Shown: piece by piece, positions 7,712 through 16,981 of the stretch
Layout of the letters: every line of letters begins with the position of its first letter
Position numbering within the stretch: position 1 is the first letter of the stretch
Assembly: GCF_041431135.1 (NCBI RefSeq)
Contig: NZ_CP107799.1
Coordinates: 8,308,001 to 8,372,000, forward strand
DNA from: Streptomyces sp. NBC_00554
GTDB lineage: Bacteria > Actinomycetota > Actinomycetes > Streptomycetales > Streptomycetaceae
DNA: 64,000 bases
Direction of reading: 5' to 3'
Position numbers and translations under genes: made by a program
Notes under the pieces: model-generated
Database searches by the model: none
Told to the model about the DNA's origin: nothing
What the model saw: only the letters and a program-made list of their open reading frames with translations

Positions 7712-9091
7712 TCACATCTCGAACGACTCGTGATGGATGCGGCGGGCGGGGACTCCCGCGCCGCGCAGTGCTTCGTACACCTGCTGAGCGAAGCCGGGCG
7801 GCCCGCACATGAAGACGTCATGGCTCTCGATGTCCGGCAGCTTCCGGCGCAGGCTGTCCGCCGAGATGTCCGGGCGTTCCCCGTCGGGGCTGTTCACCGC
7901 GTACATGAGCCGGGCCCCGCGCTCCTTGGAGATGACCGCCAGCTCGTCCCAGAGGGCCAGGTCCTGGGTGCTGTTCGCCCGGTAGAGCAGCGTGAGGTCG
8001 CCGGAGGCGCCGGGCAGCGTCTCGAACAGCGCCCGCATCGGCGTGATGCCGACGCCGCCGGCCACCAGCAAAACCTTTCCGCGGCTGCGCTTGGAGGCCG
8101 TCAGTGCGCCGTACGGCCCCTCGGCCCAGACCCGGGTGCCCGGCTCCAGCTCGCGCAGCGCGGCGCTGTGGTCGCCGATCGCCTTCACGGTGATGCGCAG
8201 CATGTTGGGGCGGGGCGCCGCGGACAGCGAGTACGGGTGGGAGCTGAGCCGCATCCCCGGCGCCAGGAAGCGCCAGCGGAAGAACTGTCCGGCCTCGGCA
8301 CCCATCCGGTGCAGCTTCCGGCCGCTGATCAGCACCGACACGATCCCCGGCGCCTCCTCGATGACCGCCTCGACCCGCATCCGGTGCCGCATGTTCAGCC
8401 GGATCGGCGCGATCACCCGGTACCAGAGCACCAGCGCGGTCACCGTTCCGTACAGCCCGTACCAGGCTGTCGTCGCGGCGGGCTGGACGGCGAAGTCGTT
8501 GCCGGTGGTCAGCTGGTGCCAGAACGACAGATACACGGCGGCGTAGGTGAGCAGATGGATGTGGTACCAGGTGTCGTACGGAATCCTGCGGCGCACCGGG
8601 CCCATGGAGAGCAGGCCGATGACGAGCAACAGCCCCGCGCCGATCGCGGCTTTGCCCATGTCGGGCAGCTGGTTGATCGAGTCGATGGTCTGCTGGACTA
8701 TGTCGGCGAAGGTCCGGCCGGACTGGAGTGCGTAGCCGTACATCGTCAGGACGAGATGGGCGAGGACCAGACAGAGGGTGTAGCGACCGCTCATCGCATG
8801 CCAGCGGGCCACCCGGTCGGAGCCCACCCGGCGCTCCAGTGCGGGCACCCGGGCCATCTGAAGCACCACGAGCGCCATCAGGTACCCGGCCAACAGGCCT
8901 GTGATCCGGCCCGCGTTGATCATCCGGCTGGTGTGGTCCGCGATGGACGGGGTGTTGCTCCACCACAGCCAGATGACCCCGGCCGCGCCTGCCCAGACGG
9001 CGAGCAGCAGCGGGACGGCAGGGGAGCGGCGCGGGCGGATACGGCGCATGGTCTGGCGCCGCGCGGCGCGGCCACCGGCGATCGTGGACAC
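7712..9091 (-). CDS. ferric-reductase-like transmembrane flavocytochrome (copy B)
   Basis: 459 residues. About six N-terminal membrane helices contain histidines suited to haem ligation (RVARWHAMSGRYTLCLVLAH and WYHIHLLTYAAVYLSFWHQL). The cytosolic C-terminal half is a ferredoxin-reductase module: FAD block SHPYSLSAAP, NAD(P)H block VLLVAGGVGITPMRALFETL and terminal CGPPGFAQQVY. It should move electrons from NAD(P)H through FAD and haem across the membrane. The GTG at 9091 is chosen because GGAGG lies four bases upstream; a TTG at 9166 overlapping the previous stop (TTGA) is the alternative. It ends 19 bases before the two-domain FMN_bind start. Confidence 0.85.
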   Translation of the reverse strand: MSTIAGGRAARRQTMRRIRPRRSPAVPLLLAVWAGAAGVIWLWWSNTPSIADHTSRMINAGRITGLLAGYLMALVVLQMARVPALERRVGSDRVARWHAMSGRYTLCLVLAHLVLTMYGYALQSGRTFADIVQQTIDSINQLPDMGKAAIGAGLLLVIGLLSMGPVRRRIPYDTWYHIHLLTYAAVYLSFWHQLTTGNDFAVQPAATTAWYGLYGTVTALVLWYRVIAPIRLNMRHRMRVEAVIEEAPGIVSVLISGRKLHRMGAEAGQFFRWRFLAPGMRLSSHPYSLSAAPRPNMLRITVKAIGDHSAALRELEPGTRVWAEGPYGALTASKRSRGKVLLVAGGVGITPMRALFETLPGASGDLTLLYRANSTQDLALWDELAVISKERGARLMYAVNSPDGERPDISADSLRRKLPDIESHDVFMCGPPGFAQQVYEALRGAGVPARRIHHESFEM

Positions 9092-9162
9092 GGTTCCTCC
9101 GTGGTCGTCCTGGGGGGGAGAGTCCCCCTGGCCCAGAGGTACGCGGCGCGAGCGCTGTGTGT

Positions 9163-9618
9163 TCAACCGCCCGCTGAGTCCAGTGCGGACTGGAGGGACT
9201 GGCGGTAACCGTCACTCGTGTAAGTGGCACCGGACACCGTGTCGACGTTGGCGCTCTGCGCGGTGATCGCCTCCCTTTTGAGCTGAGGGATCGCGTAGCT
9301 GTTGATCTGCTGATCCCTCGGGTTGTCCTGGGGATAGGTGACGGCCGTGACGTCGGTGATCTTGCCGCTCTTCAGGGTGACGCGGACCTGTACGGGGCCG
9401 TAGCGGGTCCGCACGGCGGTGCCGGTGAGCGTCCCGGTGGTGGTGCCGCTGCCGGAGCTGCTGGAGCTTCCGGTGGAGCCCGAACCGCTGCTGGACGGCA
9501 GGGCGACGGCCGGCGTGCTGTGCGGCTTCAGCGACAGCAGCAGTACGACGCCGGAGACGGTGGCGGCGGTCGCCAGCACGACGCGGCGCAGCGGGCGGTT
9601 CCGGTTCAGGGCGTGCAC
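9163..9618 (-). CDS. membrane-anchored protein with one FMN_bind domain
   Basis: 151 residues from a GTG at 9618 preceded by GAGGA. An anchor similar to that of the two-domain protein (RPLRRVVLATAATVSG, then LLLSLKP) is followed by a Ser/Gly/Thr linker and one FMN_bind domain (about residues 60-150) with SGATYTSDGYRQSLQSALD. The Thr of SGAT is the predicted flavinylation site. It lies between the two flavocytochrome genes, forming a reductase-FMN pair with the gene upstream. The near identity of anchors shows that both pairs come from one duplicated module. Confidence 0.85.
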   Translation of the reverse strand: MHALNRNRPLRRVVLATAATVSGVVLLLSLKPHSTPAVALPSSSGSGSTGSSSSSGSGTTTGTLTGTAVRTRYGPVQVRVTLKSGKITDVTAVTYPQDNPRDQQINSYAIPQLKREAITAQSANVDTVSGATYTSDGYRQSLQSALDSAGG

Positions 9619-9661
9619 GGGGTCCTCGCAACTCTCATGCGTTTCACGGGATTTACGGCGT

Positions 9662-11014
9662 TCACAGCTCGAACGACTCGTGGTGGATGCGGCGGTCGGG
9701 GACCCCGGCCGCGCGCAGCGCCCGGTATACGTCCCGTGCGAAGGCGTCAGGCCCGCACACGTACACGTCGTGTCCGCCGACATCGGAGACGGCCGCGCGC
9801 AGGGTCTGGGCCGTGAAGCGCGGGCGGGAGCCGTCCGCGTCGTTGAGCGCGTACACCACGCGTGCCCCGCGCCACTGCGCGATGGCCTCCAACTCGGCGC
9901 CCAGCGCGAGGTCTTCGGCCGTACGGGCCCGGTAGAGCAGGGTGACCTGGCCGGGCAGCGTCTCGAACAGGGCCCGCAGTGGTGTGATGCCGACCCCGGC
10001 CGCGATCAGGAGCACCTTGTGCGAGCTGCGCCGGTCCGCGGTCAGAGAGCCGTAGGGGCCCTCCGCCCATACTCGGGTTCCCGGACGCAGGAGCGAGACG
10101 GACGCGCTGTGGCCGCCGAGCGCCTTCACCGTGATGCGCAGCAGGTCGGGTCGTGGCGGGGCCGACAGCGAGTAGGGCGAGGAGGTCCAGCGCATCCCCT
10201 CCGCGAGGAACCGCCAGCGGAAGAACTGCCCCGGCTGCGCCTGGAGTTCATCGATGTGCTGCCCGCGTACGACGACGGAGAACACGTCCGGCGTCTCTTG
10301 GTGCACCGACTCCACTCGCAGCCGGTGGCGCAGATTGAGCCGGACCGGGGTGAGGATCCTGAACCAGACGACCAGCGCCGCGACACCCAGGTACAGCGCG
10401 TACCAGGCGGCCTGCGCGAGGGAGTTGCCCGTGAAGTCGGCGCCCAGCGCGAGCTGATGGCCGAAGGCGAGGAAGAGAGCGGCATACGTGAGCAGGTGCA
10501 CGTAGTACCAGAACTCGTGGCTCACCCGGCGCCGCACCGCACGCGCGGACAGGATCCCGACGGCGATCAGGATCAGCGTGCCCGCCGTGGCCTTGAGCAT
10601 CTCCGGGTAGGTGAGGACGACGGTCGTCGTCTCGTGCACGATCCCGCTGCCGTCCTGGGATGCGTACCCGATCAGGATCAGCGTGACGTGCGCGACCAGC
10701 AGACAGATCGTGTACCGGCCCGCCATGGCGTGCCAGCGGGCCACCCGGTCCGAGCCGATCCGCCGCTCCAGGAGCGGGACCCGGGCCATCAGACCGACGA
10801 GCACCGCACAGCCGTAGCCGCACAGCAGCCCGGCGATCCGCCCGGCGTCGGTCAGCCAGCCGGCCGCTCCGACCACCGAGCGGGTGTCCGCCCACCACAG
10901 CGCGACCACGGCGACCGCGCCTGCCCACAGCAGGGCCAGCAGCGGGCCGGCCGGGGAGCGGCGTGTCTCGAGAGGCACGGCAGGCGCCGCACGCTGTTCG
11001 TACACGGTGGTCAT
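9662..11014 (-). CDS. ferric-reductase-like transmembrane flavocytochrome (copy A)
   Basis: 450 residues, paralogue of the gene at 7712. The membrane half has the same His-bearing helices (DRVARWHAMAGRYTICLLVAH, then EFWYYVHLLTYAALFLAFGH), and the cytosolic half has the FAD block SSPYSLSAPP, NAD(P)H block VLLIAAGVGITPLRALFETL and terminal CGPDAFARDVYRALRAAGV. It differs from copy B in having Ser rather than His before PYSLS in the FAD site. The start at the ATG at 11014 has AAGGA upstream. It is the first gene of the five-gene redox operon and is divergent from a two-component system, which may control it. Confidence 0.85.
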   Translation of the reverse strand: MTTVYEQRAAPAVPLETRRSPAGPLLALLWAGAVAVVALWWADTRSVVGAAGWLTDAGRIAGLLCGYGCAVLVGLMARVPLLERRIGSDRVARWHAMAGRYTICLLVAHVTLILIGYASQDGSGIVHETTTVVLTYPEMLKATAGTLILIAVGILSARAVRRRVSHEFWYYVHLLTYAALFLAFGHQLALGADFTGNSLAQAAWYALYLGVAALVVWFRILTPVRLNLRHRLRVESVHQETPDVFSVVVRGQHIDELQAQPGQFFRWRFLAEGMRWTSSPYSLSAPPRPDLLRITVKALGGHSASVSLLRPGTRVWAEGPYGSLTADRRSSHKVLLIAAGVGITPLRALFETLPGQVTLLYRARTAEDLALGAELEAIAQWRGARVVYALNDADGSRPRFTAQTLRAAVSDVGGHDVYVCGPDAFARDVYRALRAAGVPDRRIHHESFEL

Positions 11015-11205
11015 GTGCTCGTCCTTTCGGCTGTCCGGGAGGCAACTGTGCGGTCCGAACTTCTGAGCCGGCTCTGAGCGGGCGGTGCACGGGGCCGCGT
11101 ACACCTGGGGTGACCGGCTGCGGGCCGCCCCGGTGCAGTCATAGGAAACTCAGAGCCTGGCCGGGCGGGCCTCCCGGTCGACGAGGGGCGATGCTGTGAA
11201 GAGCC

Positions 11206-11949
11206 ATGAACACACTCCGCTCCGGCCGCCCCGCACTCACCCGCCCCGACGGCACCCCCGTCCGCGTCCTCGTCGTCGACGACGACCCGGACCTGGCCGA
11301 GGTCCTCTCCGGCGCCCTGCGCTACGAGGGCTGGGAGGTCCGGACGGCGGGCGACGGGGCCGCGGCCGTCACCGAGGCGCGCGGCCTGCTGCCCGACGCC
11401 GTCGTCCTGGATGTCATGCTCCCGGACACCGACGGCTTCGCCGTACTGCGCGATCTGCACGCCGTGAAGCCCGACGTCTGCGTCCTCTTCCTCACCGCGC
11501 GGGACGCCGTCGAGGACCGCATCACGGGCATCACCGCGGGCGGTGACGACTATGTGACGAAGCCGTTCAGCCTGGAGGAGGTCGTCGCCCGGCTGCGCGG
11601 TCTGCTGCGCCGCGCGGGCATGGCCCGCCAGCTGGACGAGGGACCACGGCTCACCGTCGGGGACCTCGTGATGGACGAGGAGGCCCGCGAGGTGACCCGC
11701 GGCGGCGAGCTGATCGAACTGTCGCCGACCGAGTTCGAACTGCTGCGCTATCTGATGCGCAACCCGCGCAGGGTGCTGAGCAAGGCGCAGATCCTCGACC
11801 GCGTCTGGTCGTACGACTTCGGCGGCCAGGCCCACATCGTGGAGCTCTATGTCTCCTATCTGCGCAAGAAGGTGGACTCGGGCCGCGAGCCCATGATCCA
11901 TACGGTGCGGGGCGCGGGGTACGTGCTCAAACCGGTGGTGGGCCGGTGA
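11206..11949 (+). CDS. OmpR-family response regulator
   Basis: 247 residues. The receiver domain (about 19-135) has the acidic pocket VVDDDPD, the phospho-acceptor Asp69 in VVLDVMLPD and the conserved Lys in VTKPF. The C-terminal winged helix (about 150-245) has the OmpR pattern LSPTEFELLRYLMRNPRRVL and the YVSYLRKKVD recognition helix. It overlaps the sensor kinase gene by four bases (GTGA). Divergence from the ferric-reductase/FMN_bind operon suggests that operon as a target, which is inference. No operator could be recognised in 11015-11205. Confidence 0.92.
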   Translation: MNTLRSGRPALTRPDGTPVRVLVVDDDPDLAEVLSGALRYEGWEVRTAGDGAAAVTEARGLLPDAVVLDVMLPDTDGFAVLRDLHAVKPDVCVLFLTARDAVEDRITGITAGGDDYVTKPFSLEEVVARLRGLLRRAGMARQLDEGPRLTVGDLVMDEEAREVTRGGELIELSPTEFELLRYLMRNPRRVLSKAQILDRVWSYDFGGQAHIVELYVSYLRKKVDSGREPMIHTVRGAGYVLKPVVGR

Positions 11950-13505
11950 GCGCGCGGTGGGCGGGGGTGCGGTGGCGGGCGCCTCGGCTGCTGCGAGCGG
12001 CCCGGTTCCGAAGGAATGGGTCGCGAGGGCTCCGGCTGTGGTTGCCGCGCCCGCACACGCTCCGGTCCCGGCTCACCGGGGGGCTCGTGGTGCTGCTCGC
12101 CGTCAGCTGCGCCGCCGTCGGCGTGGCCGCCGTGCTCGAACTGAACGGGTTCCTCACGGGTCGTCTGGACCAGCAGTTGCGGGACGCGGGCGCCAGCTTC
12201 CCCGCGAGCCTGGAGCACGGCAGCAGCGTCAAGCCCTCCGACCACGACGGCGACGAGTACGGCGACACCCGCCGCCAGGCCACCGGCACCTTCGGCGCCC
12301 GCCTGCTCGACGGGACCGTCACCAACGAAGCCGTCGTCCGCGCCGGCACCGACCCCGCCGACCTGAACGTGGTGCTGACCGCCACCGACCGGAAGGTCCT
12401 CGCCGCGGTGCCGGTCGACAGCGACGGACACAGCGTGCGCCTCTCCGCGCTCGGCTCCTACCGGCTGACGGCGTGGAACGGCCAGGACGGCGACGTACTG
12501 ATCACCGGGCTCCCCCTGGAACCGGTGGAGGCCGCCGTGCACCGCCTCGAACTGGTCGCCGCCTGCGTCTTCGGCGCCGCCCTCGCGGTCACGGGAGTCG
12601 CCGGAGCCCTGTGGGTGCGCTGGTCGCTGCGGCCGCTGAGCCGGGTCGCCGCGACCGCGACACGGGTCAGCGAACTGCCCCTCGCCAGCGGTGAGGTGGC
12701 GCTGCCGCCGCGAGCGCCCGAGTCCGACCCGCGCAGCGAGGTGGGCCAGGTCGCCGGCGCCTTCAACCGCATGCTCGGCCATGTCGAGGACGCGCTGACC
12801 AAGCGGCACGCGAGCGAGGAACGGCTGCGCAGCTTCGCCGCCGACGCCAGCCATGAGCTGCGCACCCCGGTCGCCTCGGTCCGGGGCCACGCCGAACTGG
12901 CCCTGCTGCACCCAGGCCCGGTGCCCCCGAAGGTGACCCGCGCCCTGGAGCGGATCGCGGCCGAGTCGGCGCGGATGGGCGAGATGGTCGACGATCTGCT
13001 GCTCCTCGCCCGCCTCGACGCGGGCCGCCCGCTGGAACGGTTCCCCGTCGACCTCACCCACCTTGTCCTCGACTCGGTCACGGACGCGCGGGCTGCCGGC
13101 CCTGACCATCGCTGGACCCTGGAGCTGGCGGAGGAGCCGGTGACGGTGACCGGCGACGCGCACCGGCTCCAACAGGTGTTGGCCAACCTGTTGGCCAACG
13201 CCCGTTTGCACACACCCGTTGGCACGAGGGTGACGGTGTCACTGGCGGCTGATGCCACGACGGCCGTCCTGACGGTTCGTGATGACGGCCCGGGTGTACC
13301 GGAGGACGTCCAGCCCGGTGTCTTCGAACGCTTCACCCGAGCGGACCGCCGCCGCACCGAGGGCGAGGGCGGCGGAGCGGGACTTGGCCTGTCGATCGTG
13401 GCGGCGGTGGTCGAGGCCCACGGCGGCACAGTGGCGCTGGAGAGCCGCCCGGGGGCGACGACGTTCACGGTCCGGCTGTCGGCCGAGGGCAGGAGTGCCC
13501 CGTAG
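11946..13505 (+). CDS. membrane sensor histidine kinase
   Basis: 519 residues. A basic N-terminus leads into a first membrane helix (about 40-60), an extracellular sensor segment of about 130 residues, a second helix (about 195-215) and a HAMP linker. The dimerisation helix carries the phospho-acceptor His303 in ASHELRTPVASVRGH; the ATPase domain has the N box (LANLLANARLHTP), G1 (VRDDGPGVP), F box and G2 (GAGLGLSIV). Its final codons and stop fall inside the dispersed repeat at 13497. Ligand unknown. Confidence 0.92.
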   Translation: MSARWAGVRWRAPRLLRAARFRRNGSRGLRLWLPRPHTLRSRLTGGLVVLLAVSCAAVGVAAVLELNGFLTGRLDQQLRDAGASFPASLEHGSSVKPSDHDGDEYGDTRRQATGTFGARLLDGTVTNEAVVRAGTDPADLNVVLTATDRKVLAAVPVDSDGHSVRLSALGSYRLTAWNGQDGDVLITGLPLEPVEAAVHRLELVAACVFGAALAVTGVAGALWVRWSLRPLSRVAATATRVSELPLASGEVALPPRAPESDPRSEVGQVAGAFNRMLGHVEDALTKRHASEERLRSFAADASHELRTPVASVRGHAELALLHPGPVPPKVTRALERIAAESARMGEMVDDLLLLARLDAGRPLERFPVDLTHLVLDSVTDARAAGPDHRWTLELAEEPVTVTGDAHRLQQVLANLLANARLHTPVGTRVTVSLAADATTAVLTVRDDGPGVPEDVQPGVFERFTRADRRRTEGEGGGAGLGLSIVAAVVEAHGGTVALESRPGATTFTVRLSAEGRSAP

Positions 13506-13546
13506 GGGCGCAGGGAACTGCGCGAGCAACCCAAAACGACCCGCAG
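13497..13546. repeat. dispersed intergenic repeat, copy 2
   Basis: GCCCCGTAGGGGC hairpin followed by GCAGGGAACTGCGCGAGCAA and CCCGCAG, the reverse-complement order of copy 1. The kinase stop codon (TAG at 13503) is inside the hairpin, so the element forms the 3' end of that gene. The neighbouring gene is convergent. Confidence 0.7.
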
Positions 13547-13574
13547 GTACCAACGGCCCTGACCCCAACGGCGC

Positions 13575-14276
13575 TCAGTACCGAGTGATCGCGGCAACTC
13601 CGCCCACCGTGCCGATCGCGATGTGCGGCCCCCGTGCCGGATCGGCCCACTTCACGATCCGCCGCATCGCATCCCTGGGCACCGACACACAACCAGCAGT
13701 CGCCCCACGCCCGTTGACATGCAAGAAGATGCCGGCGCCGCGACCCCGCACCGGCCGCTCGTAGTTGAACCCGATGACGAGGGCGTACGCGTACTGCGTG
13801 GCGTACGAGATCAGGTGCTCGGACTCGGCGGCGCGGCAGTCGGCGGCACGGGGTTCGGTCCAGCGGTTGTAGGCGCGGGAGTTGTTGTCCTGGCACCACC
13901 AGGAGTTCTGGTGGACCCGCCGGTACGGGGCCTTGGTCCCGCCGGGCGTGGCCTTGATGCCGAACGCGTACGGAAGGCCGTACAGCCCGGTGGGTGTCGT
14001 GTTCGTCCCCTGTCTCCGGGAGCCGCCCTCGACCAGCCCCTTGGCGCCGAAGCGCGCGGCCGAGGAACCGGCCTTCACCCAGCGCCCGTCGCGCCGGTCC
14101 CACCAAGCGATGGTCCCCGTGGTCGAGGACGTACGCGCGGCCTGCGCCGTGATGAGCTGCGTGCCTCCGCCGGTGTCCGCCATCCGCTCGGGCAGCGGAG
14201 GCGGGCCGCTCGGGGCCAGGCCCAGGGTGAGGAGGGACACGGACGCGAGGAGGACGGCGGCAGCGGGACGACGCAT
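13575..14276 (-). CDS. secreted L,D-transpeptidase-like (YkuD-fold) protein
   Basis: 233 residues from an ATG at 14276. An N-terminal signal (MRRPAAAVLLASVSLLTLGL) indicates export. The catalytic pattern of the L,D-transpeptidase family is visible as His186 in FLHVNGRG and Cys196 in TAGCVSV, with TPTGLYGLPYAFGIK being the upstream substrate-loop region. This divergent subtype ('murein L,D-transpeptidase catalytic domain YkuD'-like) may act on peptidoglycan, but substrates of this actinobacterial subgroup are not certain. There is no Shine-Dalgarno sequence, so the mRNA may be leaderless. Convergent with the sensor kinase. Confidence 0.75.
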   Translation of the reverse strand: MRRPAAAVLLASVSLLTLGLAPSGPPPLPERMADTGGGTQLITAQAARTSSTTGTIAWWDRRDGRWVKAGSSAARFGAKGLVEGGSRRQGTNTTPTGLYGLPYAFGIKATPGGTKAPYRRVHQNSWWCQDNNSRAYNRWTEPRAADCRAAESEHLISYATQYAYALVIGFNYERPVRGRGAGIFLHVNGRGATAGCVSVPRDAMRRIVKWADPARGPHIAIGTVGGVAAITRY

Positions 14277-14422
14277 GGAGAGGACGCTACGGGGAGGCAG
14301 CGGTCGGGGCAGTTCGGGTGGGCTGTACAGGCGTCGTCCGTCGGTGTTCGCGCCGGTGTTCCCGCGGATTCCGGGCGGCCTGCCAGGGCGCCCGGAAACC
14401 ACGGTGTCCACGGGGTCGGGGC

Positions 14423-16216
14423 TCACGGACTCGGCGGGGAACCCAGCGGGTTGAGAAGCTCGGGGTTGCCGTCGAACGCGTAGAGCAGCAGATCGTTCAT
14501 CCGGAAGGTGCTCTGGTCCACAGCGAGGCTGGGACGCCACTCGGGATCACGGACGATGGAGTGTCGGCTCCCCTCCATGGCCCGGTGGAAGACCTCGGCG
14601 ACGATGCGGCCGCCGACGCCGGTCAGTCGGCCGTTGCCCTTCACCTCGGCCTCCCTGAGGATGTAGAACCACAGGGGGGTCTTGGTCTTGACCAACTCCA
14701 GGTCCTCGGTGCTCAGTTCCGCCAGCGAGGCACCGTTGCCACTGCCCTGCTCGATCTCCGTCGGAGTGAGCCGCTCGTCCTCGTCGAGCTTGAAGAACTC
14801 CGCCATCTCCTGGCCGGTCGCGAGCTTGAGCATGTTGGCCCGGGTGAGATTCCGGAAGGCGAGATTGCGCTCGATCTCCGGGACCGTGGACCCTCGGGCG
14901 CCGAACGACCCCAGCGGGAGCTGCTTGAGCACGTCGACCAGCAGGGTGTCGATCCGCTTCGCCAGGTTGAACTGGTCCGCGGTCCTCGTGAGCTCCTTGC
15001 GGCCGGTCTCGCTGAAGTCGAAGAGCCGGGGGAGATCGGCGACCCAGTTGGTCGGCAGACGCTCGGACCTGCCCGCGTCCGGGTTGTCGTCGTCCGGCGG
15101 GAAGGGCTGGAAATTGCCGCTGGTCGCGGAGAAGACGAAGATCAGCCGCAGCGTCGCGGGCGCGAGGACGCCGGGGCCCTGCCCGCTGTTGAACACCCGG
15201 TTCCACTCGTACTCCTCGCGGACCATGCTGTGGCCAAGACGGAAGGCCGCCACCGAGAACTCGATGGGCATGGTGGGCGCGTCGCCGGGCTGAAGCTTTC
15301 GGTACGTGTCGTCTTCGACTCCGCCGTCGTCGTACTTGATCTCGGGTGCCACATCGAAGTACCTGCGACCGTGTTTGAAGACGTCGTCCACGATCTCGTC
15401 GTCGACGATCTGGATCAGGTAGTCCGTGCGCAGCATCCACTGGTAGTGCTTGACGACCAGTTCGCGCGCGGTGTCGAAGAGCACCGCGCTGTCCGTCCCC
15501 TTCGCGGCCAGGTCGGTGACGACCTTGTTGTGGAAGCGGATGAAGGCGCAGTGGATCTGGGCGACGGCGAGGTTCTCGTCGTTGCGGGCGTCGGGGATCA
15601 GGGCTGCTCGCCGCTCCCCGATCGACGAGCCGATGCCGACCCGGGGCAGGTCGAACCCGTCCAGTTCCTTCTGCGGGATGTCGTTGACGCCGTCAGACTG
15701 TCCCCCCACGGGCTGGGTCTTGCCGGTGCGTAACCGGATTCCGTCGGGCCCGTAGAACTTGCGGTCCTGCGGCTTCTGCGGCCCCCGGCCGTACAGGCTG
15801 TCGAGGTCCAGGGCGGGTGAGCGGCCCTGGATGAGTTCGTCGACGGTGACGTCCTGCTCCAGGTCCCGGCCGGTGGCGTCGAGCGTCAGATCGTGGTCGA
15901 CGAACTGCCCCAGGTAGGTGAATCCCGCCGGAATGGCGGGGTGGGAGGAGTCCGGCGATTCTGTGGCGGGTGTCATCGCCTTGGCGAGCGCCTCGCGCAG
16001 TTCCCGGCTCGTCACCGTGGTCCCGGGCGCGGGGCTCAGCCGGGAGAAGCGGAACTTGCGCAGCGAGGCGATGGTCGACGGCGTCAAGGGTTCGACCGGG
16101 GCGCCGTCGCTCGTGCCCGGGTCGTTGAAGATGCCTTCGCCGAGGACGTAGTAGGAGTTGCGGATATGCCGTTTGCTCTGCGGTTCGCGTGCGGGTCGGA
16201 ACACTGGATCCCCCAT
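14423..16216 (-). CDS. haem peroxidase of the animal (peroxidase-cyclooxygenase) superfamily
   Basis: 597 residues from an ATG at 16216 preceded by AGGA. Key residues of the superfamily are all present: GQFVDHDLT with Gln104, Asp107 and distal His108; the catalytic Arg211 with Glu214 in DARNDENLAVAQIH; and the proximal His329 in AFRLGHSMVREEY. Asp107 and Glu214 match the positions that form ester links to haem in mammalian enzymes, so covalent haem is possible. No signal peptide is visible, unlike animal peroxidases. Length is typical for bacterial members (peroxicin or cyclooxygenase-like). Function in the cell is unknown; it may oxidise halides or phenolics. Confidence 0.85.
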   Translation of the reverse strand: MGDPVFRPAREPQSKRHIRNSYYVLGEGIFNDPGTSDGAPVEPLTPSTIASLRKFRFSRLSPAPGTTVTSRELREALAKAMTPATESPDSSHPAIPAGFTYLGQFVDHDLTLDATGRDLEQDVTVDELIQGRSPALDLDSLYGRGPQKPQDRKFYGPDGIRLRTGKTQPVGGQSDGVNDIPQKELDGFDLPRVGIGSSIGERRAALIPDARNDENLAVAQIHCAFIRFHNKVVTDLAAKGTDSAVLFDTARELVVKHYQWMLRTDYLIQIVDDEIVDDVFKHGRRYFDVAPEIKYDDGGVEDDTYRKLQPGDAPTMPIEFSVAAFRLGHSMVREEYEWNRVFNSGQGPGVLAPATLRLIFVFSATSGNFQPFPPDDDNPDAGRSERLPTNWVADLPRLFDFSETGRKELTRTADQFNLAKRIDTLLVDVLKQLPLGSFGARGSTVPEIERNLAFRNLTRANMLKLATGQEMAEFFKLDEDERLTPTEIEQGSGNGASLAELSTEDLELVKTKTPLWFYILREAEVKGNGRLTGVGGRIVAEVFHRAMEGSRHSIVRDPEWRPSLAVDQSTFRMNDLLLYAFDGNPELLNPLGSPPSP

Positions 16217-16393
16217 CTGTTCCTGGTATTCACGCCCGGTGGGCGGTTTTTGCCGAGCGTAGGGGCTGCGAACGATGGAAGGGAGAATTCCGTCAAATGA
16301 TCCCAACAGCCCCTTGTAGCAAGAAGATCGGCAAAACGTTCGTACTGCGACATCGCGCACCGGAGCGGCGCAAGGTCCTCAAGTGGTGCGGGC

Positions 16394-16981
16394 TCAGGCC
16401 GGGGTGGGAGGCAGCGGCAGGGGCAGCCCGGGCAGGCCGTCCATGCTTGTCGCGATGTGCTCCTTCTTCCCGAAGTACGCGTCGAGTGAGGCGTCGTCCT
16501 CGCGCGCGAAGCGCTTGGCGTGCAGATCGCGGTCCTCGTCGTACGACATGAAGGGCACCGCGTACCCGCAGGTGTCCCGGACGAGTTCGGCCGTCACGAC
16601 GATGATCGCGCGCAGGCCGTGCGGGGTCGGGTCGATGTCCGGGAAGTGGGCGAGCAGTTCGCTGAAGCGCGGGTCGTCCCGGAAGACGGGCTCGCCGTGG
16701 CCGTGCACACGGACGATGTTCGGCGGCCCCTGGAAGGCGCACCACATGAGGGTGATCCGGCCGTTCTCCCGCAGATGGGCGATCGTCTCGGCATTGCTCC
16801 CGGCGAAGTCCAGGTATGCCACGGTCAGTTCGTCGATCACCACGAAGGAGCCGGTGAGCCCCTTGGGTGAGAGGTTGACCGTGCCGTCCCCCGACAGGGG
16901 CGCGGTCGCGGTGAAGAAGAGGGGCTGCGCCTCGATGAACGTACGCAGTCGGCCGTCTATGCGCTCATAAGTCTTTCCCAT
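16394..16981 (-). CDS. PPOX-class flavin-binding split-barrel protein
   Basis: 195 residues with the pyridoxamine-5-phosphate-oxidase-like fold: PLFFTATAPLSGDGTVNLSP, then GLTGSFVVIDELTVAYLD, SNAETIAHLRENGRITLMW and RVHGHGEPVF. Members bind FMN or F420 and act as reductases or oxidases of small molecules; the true PNPOx C-terminal motif is missing, so it is not the vitamin B6 enzyme. The ATG at 16981 has no Shine-Dalgarno and lies about six bases after a -10-like CAATAATCG, suggesting a leaderless mRNA. A palindrome covers the promoter. Same strand as the peroxidase, 177 bases upstream of it. Confidence 0.8.
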   Translation of the reverse strand: MGKTYERIDGRLRTFIEAQPLFFTATAPLSGDGTVNLSPKGLTGSFVVIDELTVAYLDFAGSNAETIAHLRENGRITLMWCAFQGPPNIVRVHGHGEPVFRDDPRFSELLAHFPDIDPTPHGLRAIIVVTAELVRDTCGYAVPFMSYDEDRDLHAKRFAREDDASLDAYFGKKEHIATSMDGLPGLPLPLPPTPA

